From Candidatus Caccocola faecipullorum (GTDB lineage Bacteria > Synergistota > Synergistia > Synergistales > Synergistaceae), in assembly GCA_018716365.1 (NCBI GenBank), contig DVKA01000206.1, positions 1-6,968 on the forward strand: a stretch of DNA of 6,968 nt, given 5' to 3'. Positions 1-5,383 of the stretch are shown one piece after another. Positions within the stretch are counted from its first letter, which is position 1, and every line of letters starts with the position of its first letter. A program made the position numbers and the translations under genes. The notes under the pieces were generated by a model. The model made no database searches. It saw only the letters and a list, made by a program, of their open reading frames with translations, and was not told the DNA's origin.

Positions 1-857
1 CGGGTAAGTCGACGCTGCTGCGCTGCCTCAACGGCCTCGAAGGTTATTCCGAGGGCAGCGTGAAGGTCAAGGGCCGCGAGGTCAAGGACTTGAACGACGT
101 GGAGCTGAAGCAGCTGCGCCGCGACATGGGGATGATTTTCCAGAACTTCAACCTCATGAACAGGAAGAACGTATTTGAGAACATCATGTTCCCGCTCAAG
201 GTCTGGGGGACGCCGAAGGCCGAGGCCGAGGCGAGGGTCAACGAGCTGCTCGAGCTCGTCGGCCTCTCCGCGAAGCGCGACGAAAAGGTGCGCAACCTGA
301 GCGGCGGCCAGAAGCAGCGCGTCGGCATAGCGCGCGCTCTTGCGCTGAACCCGGAAATCCTGCTCTGCGACGAGGCGACTTCGGCGCTCGACCCGAAGAC
401 GACGATTTCCATTCTCGAACTTCTCATGGACATCAACCAGAAGCTCAACGTGACGATAATCGCCGTCACGCACCAGATGGAGGTCGTCAAGATGATCTGC
501 AACAAGGTCATCATCCTTGACGGCGGGCGCGTCGTCGACTCGGGCGACACAGACAAGCTCTTCCTCGCGCCCGGGCCGGAGCTGCGCAAGCTCATCACCG
601 ACGACTACGCCGTCATCCCGCGGGGCACAAACATCCGCCTGATGTTCCCGCGCGAAATCGCGAACGAGGGCATCGTCTCGAAGATGGCGCGAGAGCTGGG
701 AATAGACTTCTCGATAGTCGGCGGACGCATAGAGAAATACCGCGAAACGGTGATGGGCTTCCTCATCATCCACGTCGACGACAAGGACGTGCCGCGCATC
801 GAAAAATGGCTGAAGGAAAACAAAATGTTCTGGGAGGTAATGGACAATGGGCGCTGA
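1..857 (+). CDS. metN: Methionine ABC transporter ATP-binding protein MetN (5' truncated)
   Basis: This is the cytoplasmic ATPase that powers methionine uptake with MetI and MetQ. The frame is open from base 3, beginning inside the Walker A motif (GKST at visible residues 1-4), so roughly 40 N-terminal residues lie off the left edge; 284 residues are visible. Seen in order: Q-loop glutamine (visible residue 47, MIFQNF), signature LSGGQ (99-103), Walker B LLCDE (120-124), D-loop SALD, and the H-loop histidine (157, VTHQM). After the ATPase domain, about residues 210-281 form the C-terminal NIL/ACT-like domain. In MetN this domain binds intracellular methionine and shuts the transporter down (trans-inhibition, known for the family), which together with the metI/metQ neighbours separates it from other amino-acid ATPases. 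Nothing looks broken. The promoter, and any methionine/SAM-responsive leader, would be outside the window. Confidence 0.95.
   Translation, partial: GKSTLLRCLNGLEGYSEGSVKVKGREVKDLNDVELKQLRRDMGMIFQNFNLMNRKNVFENIMFPLKVWGTPKAEAEARVNELLELVGLSAKRDEKVRNLSGGQKQRVGIARALALNPEILLCDEATSALDPKTTISILELLMDINQKLNVTIIAVTHQMEVVKMICNKVIILDGGRVVDSGDTDKLFLAPGPELRKLITDDYAVIPRGTNIRLMFPREIANEGIVSKMARELGIDFSIVGGRIEKYRETVMGFLIIHVDDKDVPRIEKWLKENKMFWEVMDNGR
832..838 (+). promoter_or_regulatory. metI ribosome binding site inside metN
   Basis: GGGAGGT lies 8 bases before the metI ATG and within the last codons of metN. Together with the 11-base overlap of the two genes it fixes the metI start and suggests coupled translation, which would keep the ATPase and permease in balance. 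Confidence 0.75.
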
Positions 858-1482
858 GCTTCTCTATGCTCTTTGGGAAACGCTTTATATGGTAATCGTC
901 TCGACGGTGCTCTCGGGCATATTCGGCTCCGGCGTCGCTATACTCATGATAATTACCGGCCCCTCCGGCCTTCGCCCGAACGCGCCGCTCTATCGCGTGC
1001 TCGACGTCGTCGTCAACCTTTTGCGCTCCTTCCCTTTCATAATACTGCTCATCGCGATAATCCCGCTGACGCGCATCATCGTCGGCACCTCGATAGGCAG
1101 CACCGCCTCTATCGTGCCGCTGACCATCGCGGCGACGCCGTTCGTCGCGCGCCTCATGGAGGGCAGCCTGCTTGAGGTCGACCGCGGCGTCGTGGAAGCG
1201 GCGAAGTCCTTCGGCGCGTCGACGTGGCAGATAATCTGGGGCGTAATGATAAAAGAGGCCATGCCCTCGCTCGTCCTCAACTGGGCCGTAGTTGCGATAA
1301 ACCTGCTCGGCTACTCCGCGATGGCGGGCGTAGTCGGCGGCGGCGGCCTCGGCGACCTCGCTATCAAATACGGCTACAACCGCTTCCAGACGGACGTAAT
1401 GATATACTCCGTAGCGATCCTGATAGTCGTCGTCCAGGTCATCCAGTGCATAGGAAACTACATCTACGAGAAAATCAGATAA
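847..1482 (+). CDS. metI: Methionine ABC transporter permease MetI
   Basis: This is the inner-membrane permease subunit of the MetNIQ importer; two copies form the channel. The product is 211 residues, close to the usual ~217, and rich in hydrophobic segments consistent with five membrane helices (about 10-37, 50-75, 85-105, 136-165, 183-205). The cytoplasmic EAA coupling motif, which docks onto MetN, is visible at about 117-140 (EAAKSFGAS followed by a conserved AMPSL). The RSFPFIILL segment near residue 60 and the GGGGLGD loop near 154 are typical of MetI. The start ATG overlaps the 3' end of metN by 11 bases and has a good Shine-Dalgarno. A 63-base gap, containing a GC-rich hairpin, precedes metQ. 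Confidence 0.95.
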   Translation: MGAELLYALWETLYMVIVSTVLSGIFGSGVAILMIITGPSGLRPNAPLYRVLDVVVNLLRSFPFIILLIAIIPLTRIIVGTSIGSTASIVPLTIAATPFVARLMEGSLLEVDRGVVEAAKSFGASTWQIIWGVMIKEAMPSLVLNWAVVAINLLGYSAMAGVVGGGGLGDLAIKYGYNRFQTDVMIYSVAILIVVVQVIQCIGNYIYEKIR

Positions 1483-1493
1483 AAAGCGTTCAA

Positions 1494-1511
1494 CCGCCGT
1501 CCACGCGGCGG
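1494..1511 (+). other. Intercistronic hairpin between metI and metQ
   Basis: CCGCCG (1494-1499) and CGGCGG (1506-1511) form a perfect 6-bp GC stem around a 6-base loop. The A-rich sequence that follows has no T-tract, so this is not an intrinsic terminator. A likely role is 3'-end protection of the upstream mRNA or a processing boundary allowing metQ to be expressed more than metNI, which is common for binding-protein genes. That role is inference. Confidence 0.4.
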
Positions 1512-1529
1512 CGGAAAAATAAAATAAAA

Positions 1530-1535
1530 AAGGAG
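1530..1535 (+). promoter_or_regulatory. metQ ribosome binding site
   Basis: AAGGAG sits in an A-rich, probably unstructured leader, 10 bases before the ATG at 1546. It is one of the stronger sites in the window, fitting high expression of the binding protein. Confidence 0.7.
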
Positions 1536-1545
1536 AAGAACGGAA

Positions 1546-2331
1546 ATGAAGAAAGCTTTAGCGGCAGTACTGGCAGCGGTCCTCCTCGTCCCGGCGATAG
1601 CCTTCGCGGCGGACGACAAGGTCATCAAGGTCGGGGTCACCCCCTTCCCGCACAAGGACATCATGGAAGCGGCGCGCCCGCTCCTTGAGAAAGAGGGCTA
1701 CAAGCTCGAAATAGTCGAATTCACCGACTACGTGACGCCGAACACCGCGCTTGCGGAAGGCGCCATCGACGCGAACTTCTTCCAGCACGTCCCCTACTTC
1801 GACAACGCGAACAAAGAGCGCGGCCTCAAATGCGTCTGGGTCGCAAAAATACACATCGAGCCGATGGGCCTCTACTCGTCGAAGGTGAAGAGCGTCGAAG
1901 AGATAGAGGACGGCGCGCAGATAGCGATACCGAACGACGCCACCAACTGCGCCCGCGCGCTCCGCGTCCTTGAGAAGGCCGGACTCATCAAGGTCAAGGA
2001 AGGCGAGCTCATCACCGCGAAAGACATCACCGACAACCCGAAGAAACTCAAGATAAGCGAAATCGACGCCGCGCAGCTCCCGCGCACGCTCCAGGACGTG
2101 ACGGCGGCCGTCATCAACACGAACTTCGCCGGCGAAGCGGGCCTCAATCCCGCGAAGGACGCGATAGTCATCGAAGACAAGGATTCGCCCTACGCGAACA
2201 TCATCGTAGTCCGCGAAGCCGACAAGGACAGCGACAAGGCCAAGGCGCTCGTAAAAGCGACCCAGTCGCCCGAAGTCAAGGCCTTCATAGAGAAAGACCT
2301 CGTCCCCAGAGGAATAGTCCCCGCGTTCTAA
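1546..2331 (+). CDS. metQ: Methionine-binding periplasmic protein MetQ (NlpA family)
   Basis: This is the substrate-binding protein that delivers methionine to MetNI outside the inner membrane. It has 261 residues, a normal length. A Sec signal peptide covers about 1-21 (MKK start, hydrophobic core, AFA before the predicted cleavage). The mature part starts with KVIKVGVTPFPH and follows the NlpA/MetQ pattern: DYVTPNTAL (about 61-69), IDANFFQHVPYFD (about 74-86, with the family's FQH), AIPNDATN (about 117-124), AQLPR (about 156-160), AAVINTNFA (about 167-175) and DSPYANIIV (about 193-201). Most MetQ proteins are lipoproteins with a lipobox cysteine, but none is present near the cleavage site, so this one is probably soluble in the periplasm. 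Cysteines at 96 and 125 could form a disulfide. It is the last gene of the operon and is followed by a terminator. Confidence 0.94.
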   Translation: MKKALAAVLAAVLLVPAIAFAADDKVIKVGVTPFPHKDIMEAARPLLEKEGYKLEIVEFTDYVTPNTALAEGAIDANFFQHVPYFDNANKERGLKCVWVAKIHIEPMGLYSSKVKSVEEIEDGAQIAIPNDATNCARALRVLEKAGLIKVKEGELITAKDITDNPKKLKISEIDAAQLPRTLQDVTAAVINTNFAGEAGLNPAKDAIVIEDKDSPYANIIVVREADKDSDKAKALVKATQSPEVKAFIEKDLVPRGIVPAF

Positions 2332-2359
2332 ACGAACCGCGAAAGGCAAACAGAAATGG

Positions 2360-2388
2360 AAAAGCGTCCCGAACTGGGGCGCTTTTTT
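2360..2388 (+). terminator. Rho-independent terminator of metNIQ, possibly bidirectional
   Basis: An 11-bp stem (2360-2370 with 2376-2386, one T-G wobble) encloses a 5-base loop and ends in six T residues at 2383-2388. It ends the metNIQ transcript. The last T is also the first base of the complement of the fic stop codon, and the 5' arm begins with four A residues, so on the - strand the same hairpin gives a shorter T run that could also end fic transcription. Confidence 0.85.
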
Positions 2389-3302
2389 CATTGCGCGGCG
2401 AAACGCAGTAGCTTCACCAGCTCTTCTTCTATGTACTCCGCGACAAGCCGCGTCATAGCGTCGCCGCCGTCGCCGGGCCAGCCTTCAAAGGCATCGTAAT
2501 AGCGCCGCCTGTCCGCGAACTTCACATTTACCGGCGGGTATCCGTTTTTCATCAGCGAGAGATTGAGAATAAGCCGCCCAGTGCGCCCGTTGCCGTCGAC
2601 GAACGGATGGATGTTTTCGAATTTCAGGTGGAAAAGCGCGGCGCGCTCTATCGGGTGCAGCTTGCTGCGTCGTTCGTCCGCGACCAGCCGCTCCATAAGC
2701 TCCGGGATCGTCACCGGCTCCGGCGGCGTGCTCGACGCGCCGAGTATACGCACCGGAATGCGCCGCCACCGTCCGTGCTCCTCCGGCCTGTCCATCAGCA
2801 CGAGCGAGTGTATCTCCTTTATGACGCGCTCCGAAACAGGCGACTGCTCCTGCACGAGCGAAAGCACATAATCGAAAGCCTCCTTGTGCCCGACCGCTTC
2901 GAGGTGGTCCTTCAGCGGCTTCTTGTCGATAGTCAGCCCTTCGAGCACAAGCGCCGTCTCGCGCAGCGTCAGAGTGTTTCCCTCTATCGCGTTTGAGTTG
3001 TATGTGTATTCCACGGCAAACTCTTCGCGCATACGCCGCAGCTCAGCGGCGCTGAAAGGACGCCGCGCGTCGAGCTCCGCCTTCATCGCGTCTATACGCG
3101 AAAAAGTTTCACGGTATTGTTCCGTTACGGCGACGCGCCGCCTCCTTCGCCCGTCCTGAGGCTGCCGCGCGCCGGCTGGAATGCGATATGCGCGCCCTTG
3201 GCGCACGACGCCCTCGACCTTGCCGAGGCTGCACAAAAGCCGTACTCGACGTTCAGAAATCCCCCAGAGCTCCGCCGCTTCCTTAACCGAGATATATTCC
3301 AT
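2388..3302 (-). CDS. Fic-domain protein with N-terminal excisionase-like helix-turn-helix
   Basis: This is a probable Fic enzyme, a family that usually transfers AMP from ATP to hydroxyl groups of target proteins. From the chosen ATG it has 304 residues. Residues 2-46 (EYISVKEAAELWGISERR, then GRAYRIP) look like a MerR/excisionase-type HTH. An arginine-rich linker (52-56) follows. Residues 103-108 (SNAIEG) match the inhibitory pattern [S/T]xxxE[G/N], placing it among class II, self-inhibited Fic proteins. The catalytic motif HPFVDGNGRTGR at 232-243 is complete, including H232, D236 and both arginines, so it should be active once relieved. An in-frame GTG at 3362 would add 20 residues; I prefer the ATG because the HTH begins right after it, although neither start has a strong Shine-Dalgarno. 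Target and role are unknown; it is not a clear two-gene toxin-antitoxin locus. Confidence 0.9.
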   Translation of the reverse strand: MEYISVKEAAELWGISERRVRLLCSLGKVEGVVRQGRAYRIPAGARQPQDGRRRRRVAVTEQYRETFSRIDAMKAELDARRPFSAAELRRMREEFAVEYTYNSNAIEGNTLTLRETALVLEGLTIDKKPLKDHLEAVGHKEAFDYVLSLVQEQSPVSERVIKEIHSLVLMDRPEEHGRWRRIPVRILGASSTPPEPVTIPELMERLVADERRSKLHPIERAALFHLKFENIHPFVDGNGRTGRLILNLSLMKNGYPPVNVKFADRRRYYDAFEGWPGDGGDAMTRLVAEYIEEELVKLLRFAAQ

Positions 3303-3336
3303 GCCAACCGCCCCGCTTTCGTGACAGCTTTTTATA

Positions 3337-3383
3337 GGAATAATAGTAGCAAAAAAATCCACTTTTACCGGCCCTATTATTCC
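3337..3383. repeat. Perfect 10-bp inverted repeat upstream of fic (candidate operator)
   Basis: GGAATAATAG at 3337-3346 and its exact reverse complement CTATTATTCC at 3374-3383 are separated by 27 bases. The arms are AT-rich in a GC-rich region and lie 35-81 bases upstream of the chosen fic start. There is no T-run next to either arm, so it is not an intrinsic terminator. Paired arms about 37 bases centre to centre could be a dimer or looping operator, possibly bound by the HTH of the Fic protein. That binding is inference. Confidence 0.5.
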
Positions 3384-3425
3384 GATAATTCTCAGTGGCG
3401 CGAAACATAAGAAAAAGCCTAATCC

Positions 3426-3653
3426 TTAAAGTGCAGCCTCGCGCGCCGATTCTATATACCACGGAATATCGAAAATAGTCTTTTCGTTGTCACCCTTCGT
3501 GAGGTTGTCGTTTTCCGCGCTCTCCGTGCGGTCGAAGTACGTCAGCAGCTTCCGCGCGCGGCATTTCTCCGCCTTCAGAAAATTCACGAAAACATCCGGC
3601 AAATATATGAACAACCCATAGCCCGCCTGATGCAGCTCTTCAAGCTGAATCAT
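3426..3653 (-). CDS. Small hypothetical protein, 75 residues
   Basis: I do not recognise this protein. It is probably a real gene: the Shine-Dalgarno AAGGAAG ends 7 bases before the ATG and overlaps the stop codon of the upstream transporter gene, only 12 bases away, so the two are likely co-transcribed and translationally coupled. There is no signal peptide. A hydrophobic patch at about 13-26 (GLFIYLPD, FVNFL) is too short and broken to be a confident membrane helix; the middle (43-59) is acidic and Asn-rich, and the end (DIPWYIESAREAAL) looks helical. Residues 43-48 (TESAEN) fit the loose Fic-inhibitory pattern [S/T]xxxE[G/N], and the next gene on this strand is fic, but the match could be chance. 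No convincing terminator follows it. Confidence 0.6.
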   Translation of the reverse strand: MIQLEELHQAGYGLFIYLPDVFVNFLKAEKCRARKLLTYFDRTESAENDNLTKGDNEKTIFDIPWYIESAREAAL

Positions 3654-3660
3654 GCAAAAG

Positions 3661-3667
3661 CTTCCTT
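3661..3667 (-). promoter_or_regulatory. Ribosome binding site of the 75-residue gene, overlapping the transporter stop
   Basis: On the - strand AAGGAAG overlaps the TAA of the transporter gene (3668-3666) and sits 7 bases before the ATG at 3653. Its quality and placement are the main reason for accepting the short downstream gene. Confidence 0.6.
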
Positions 3668-4538
3668 ACAGCGTAACCAGCGCCGAGCCGAGAACGGCGA
3701 GGAAGATGCCCGCCCACTGGTGCGGCGTCGGCTTTTCCTTGTAGATGAACATCGCGGCTATCGTCGCCGCGATCGGGTTCGCCCCGCCTATCGTCGAGGC
3801 GACCGCGGGCGGCACGGAGGCGAGCGCCGATGAGAAGAAAAACGCGCCGAAGCCGAGCGAGCTGACGCCCGCGACGAAGGCGAAGAAACTTTCGCGCGTC
3901 AGGAAAATCCGCCACGCCGCGCGCGAGCGCCGCTCCTTCTCCCAGAGCCACAGAAGCAGCGAAATCGTGAAAAAAGTCACCCCGCGCCCGAAAGTCACGC
4001 AGAGCGGAGAAAGCCCGTCCGCGACGAGCGCCTTGTTGAACAGCAGCCCCGCCGCCCAGAGCGCCGAAGCGGCGACAGCGTAGGCGACGCCGAACCACGT
4101 GAAGGGCACGGCGGCCGCCTCCTCCCTGCGGCAGAGCAGAGCCGTGCCAGCGAAAGCGGTCAGCGTCCCCGCCGCCGTAGCCCACGAGAAGGGCGAGCCG
4201 AAAATAAAAAACGAAGAGACGGCGACCACTACGGGATAAGAGCTCGCTATCGCCGCGCCGCGCGCGACGCCGAGCCGCTGGATGGAAAAAAGCAGAAAAA
4301 CGTCGCCGATCACGTTATTGCAGAGCACCATGACGACGAAGATAAGCGCCTCAAGCGCTGAAATCTGCATTGCGCCGCCGTGGAACGCGAGAAAAAGCGC
4401 CGAAGCGCAGACGAAGCCGCCCGTAGCGCGCAGCAGAGACACCTCGAACGCGCCGAGCTTATGAATTCCGCGCATCATCACCGACGTACTGCCCCAGCAC
4501 AGGCACGTCATCACGCTCATAAAAATCCCGTACAGCAT
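3666..4538 (-). CDS. EamA-family (DMT superfamily) transporter
   Basis: This is an inner-membrane permease of the drug/metabolite transporter superfamily, whose members often export amino acids or other metabolites; the substrate cannot be read from sequence. With the chosen ATG it has 290 residues, a typical length, and about ten hydrophobic helices arranged as two EamA repeats (roughly 3-135 and 150-290). Repeat 1 opens with CLCWGSTSVMMRG and contains RGAAIASSYPVVVAVSSF; repeat 2 contains the matching PPAVASTIGGANPIAATIAA and ends with the familiar HQWAGIFLAVLGSALV. An in-frame GTG at 4568 would add ten residues, but it lacks a Shine-Dalgarno and the extension is charged (RILRRAGD), so the ATG, preceded by a weak GGTGA, is preferred. 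A palindromic -10 element lies upstream, and a small unknown gene follows in the same unit. Confidence 0.9.
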   Translation of the reverse strand: MLYGIFMSVMTCLCWGSTSVMMRGIHKLGAFEVSLLRATGGFVCASALFLAFHGGAMQISALEALIFVVMVLCNNVIGDVFLLFSIQRLGVARGAAIASSYPVVVAVSSFFIFGSPFSWATAAGTLTAFAGTALLCRREEAAAVPFTWFGVAYAVAASALWAAGLLFNKALVADGLSPLCVTFGRGVTFFTISLLLWLWEKERRSRAAWRIFLTRESFFAFVAGVSSLGFGAFFFSSALASVPPAVASTIGGANPIAATIAAMFIYKEKPTPHQWAGIFLAVLGSALVTL

Positions 4539-4590
4539 AAAATCACCGGCCCGTCGTAAAATTCGCACAAGCGCCGAAACCGCGGCACAA

Positions 4591-4602
4591 TATTATATAA
4601 TA
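4591..4602. promoter_or_regulatory. Palindromic divergent -10 element
   Basis: TATTATATAATA is a perfect 12-base palindrome, so a consensus TATAAT is present on both strands (4596-4601 on +, 4597-4592 on -). It lies between the divergently transcribed transporter and DUF4412-like genes. Start sites about 7 bases away would give leaders near 47 bases leftward and 69 bases rightward. No good -35 was found for either; on the - strand TTGAAT (4623-4618) has spacing of 20 from the TATAAT. A weaker alternative is use on only one strand. Confidence 0.4.
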
Positions 4603-4676
4603 ACAGGACGGCGGAAGATTCAAGCCGCCGCGCAAAAACATCGGGCGCGCCCGCGTCCGGGGGAGATGAAACGAAA

Positions 4677-5306
4677 ATGAAGAAATTCTGCAAACTCGCC
4701 GCCTTCGCCATGGCATTCGCGGCGCTCGCGCTCACCGCGGCGCGCGCGCAGGCGCTCGAATTCAGCGCAGAATTCCGTGAAAAACTCGGAGACGAGGTGC
4801 GCGAAGGCAAAATATACGTCACGGCGGATAAATCGCGCTATGAGGTTGAGGGCTCAGACAGCATCGAAATCACGCGCGCCGACAAAAAAGTTATGTGGGT
4901 CATATTCCCGAAGAGACGGGTCTACGTCGAAGAAGAATTCTGGGGCTTCCCGCTCGGCACCTCGCTTGAAAACTCCAGCGAAAGAAGCGGCGGAGGCGAC
5001 CTCTCGCGCGAAGACCTCGGCTACGAGACGATCGACACCTTCCGCCTCAAAAAATACCTCGTCACGGTGAAATACAACAACGGCGAGACCGAGGACAAAT
5101 ACTACGAATGGTACCGCAGCGACTTCCCCATCCCGGTAAAAACCGAGTCGCTCAACGGCTATATGTCCTACGAATACCGCCGCATAAAATTCACCACTCT
5201 CGACCCGAACCTCTTCAACCCGCCGAAGCGCTACAAAAAAGTCACGACGGAAGAGCTTATCGAGCTCGAAAAGCAGTGGGAGCGCAGCGAGAAGAGGAAA
5301 AAATAA
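4677..5306 (+). CDS. Exported LolA-like / DUF4412-like protein
   Basis: This is a predicted periplasmic or outer-envelope protein of 209 residues. A Sec signal peptide covers about 1-26 (KK, hydrophobic core, AQA before LEF); the only cysteine there is at position 5, so there is no lipobox. The mature part has the pattern I associate with DUF4412/LolA-fold proteins: GKIYVTADKSRYEVEG (about 44-59), a KKVMWVIFPKRRVYVEE strand pair (about 70-86), GYETIDTFRLKKYLVTV (about 115-131), an EWYRSDFPIPVKTE segment (about 144-157) and YRRIKF. LolA-fold proteins bind lipid or lipoprotein acyl chains in a half-barrel; whether this one does is not shown. The C terminus (about 187-209) is highly charged. The start has a GGGGGAG purine run upstream. 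It appears to be a single-gene unit divergent from the transporter. Family assignment is from memory of motif order. Confidence 0.7.
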   Translation: MKKFCKLAAFAMAFAALALTAARAQALEFSAEFREKLGDEVREGKIYVTADKSRYEVEGSDSIEITRADKKVMWVIFPKRRVYVEEEFWGFPLGTSLENSSERSGGGDLSREDLGYETIDTFRLKKYLVTVKYNNGETEDKYYEWYRSDFPIPVKTESLNGYMSYEYRRIKFTTLDPNLFNPPKRYKKVTTEELIELEKQWERSEKRKK

Positions 5307-5315
5307 GCGGCGCTG

Positions 5316-5333
5316 GCGCGGCCTTTGCCGCGC
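5316..5333 (+). terminator. GC-rich hairpin after the DUF4412-like gene
   Basis: GCGCGGC (5316-5322) pairs perfectly with GCCGCGC (5327-5333) around a CTTT loop, ten bases after the stop codon. No T-tract follows, so it may be a weak or factor-assisted terminator or an mRNA 3' stabiliser rather than a classical intrinsic terminator. Confidence 0.45.
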
Positions 5334-5353
5334 AATGATGGGATCGAGAGAGA

Positions 5354-5383
5354 ATAAGAGCTGACATTTCAGTCAGCTCTTAT
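5354..5383. terminator. 12-bp perfect hairpin at the convergent junction
   Basis: Arms at 5354-5365 and 5372-5383 are exact reverse complements of 12 bp around a 6-base loop. It lies between two convergent genes and can fold on either transcript. On the - strand the following bases are pyrimidine-rich (TCTCTCTC) rather than a pure T-run. The stop codon complement of the zinc-ribbon gene (5369-5371) is in the loop, so one arm is coding. A bidirectional terminator is the simplest reading. Confidence 0.55.

Noticed and set aside
44..598. Open frame antisense to metN
   Set aside because: It is Ser/Arg-rich low-complexity sequence lying opposite the conserved ATPase motifs, so it is a shadow of metN.
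1558..2391. Long open frame (277 codons) antisense to metQ
   Set aside because: metQ on the + strand is a clear family member. The antisense frame is Arg/Val/Asp-rich, which is what the complement of GC-rich coding DNA gives, and it has no recognisable domain.
3303..3362. Longer Fic start at the GTG at 3362
   Set aside because: The added 20 residues resemble no part of the HTH-Fic architecture and would bring one arm of the inverted repeat into the coding region. It cannot be fully excluded because neither start has a good Shine-Dalgarno.
3404..3430. T-rich stretch (minus strand) after the 75-residue gene as a terminator
   Set aside because: The preceding repeats of AGGCT are direct, not inverted, so no stable hairpin precedes the T-run.
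2388..3653. A classical two-gene Fic toxin-antitoxin locus
   Set aside because: The Fic protein has its own inhibitory motif and the neighbouring small gene is separated by 123 bases and coupled instead to the transporter. The possibility is kept only as a low-weight finding.
3640..4185. 181-codon open frame on the same strand as the transporter, shifted frame
   Set aside because: It is Gly/Arg/Ala-rich with no domain, fully inside the transporter gene, which has a convincing membrane-protein pattern.
4666..4680. Tiny open frame ATG AAA CGA AAA TGA overlapping the DUF4412-like start
   Set aside because: Four codons after a purine-rich site easily arise by chance, and there is no attenuator structure to give it a leader-peptide role.
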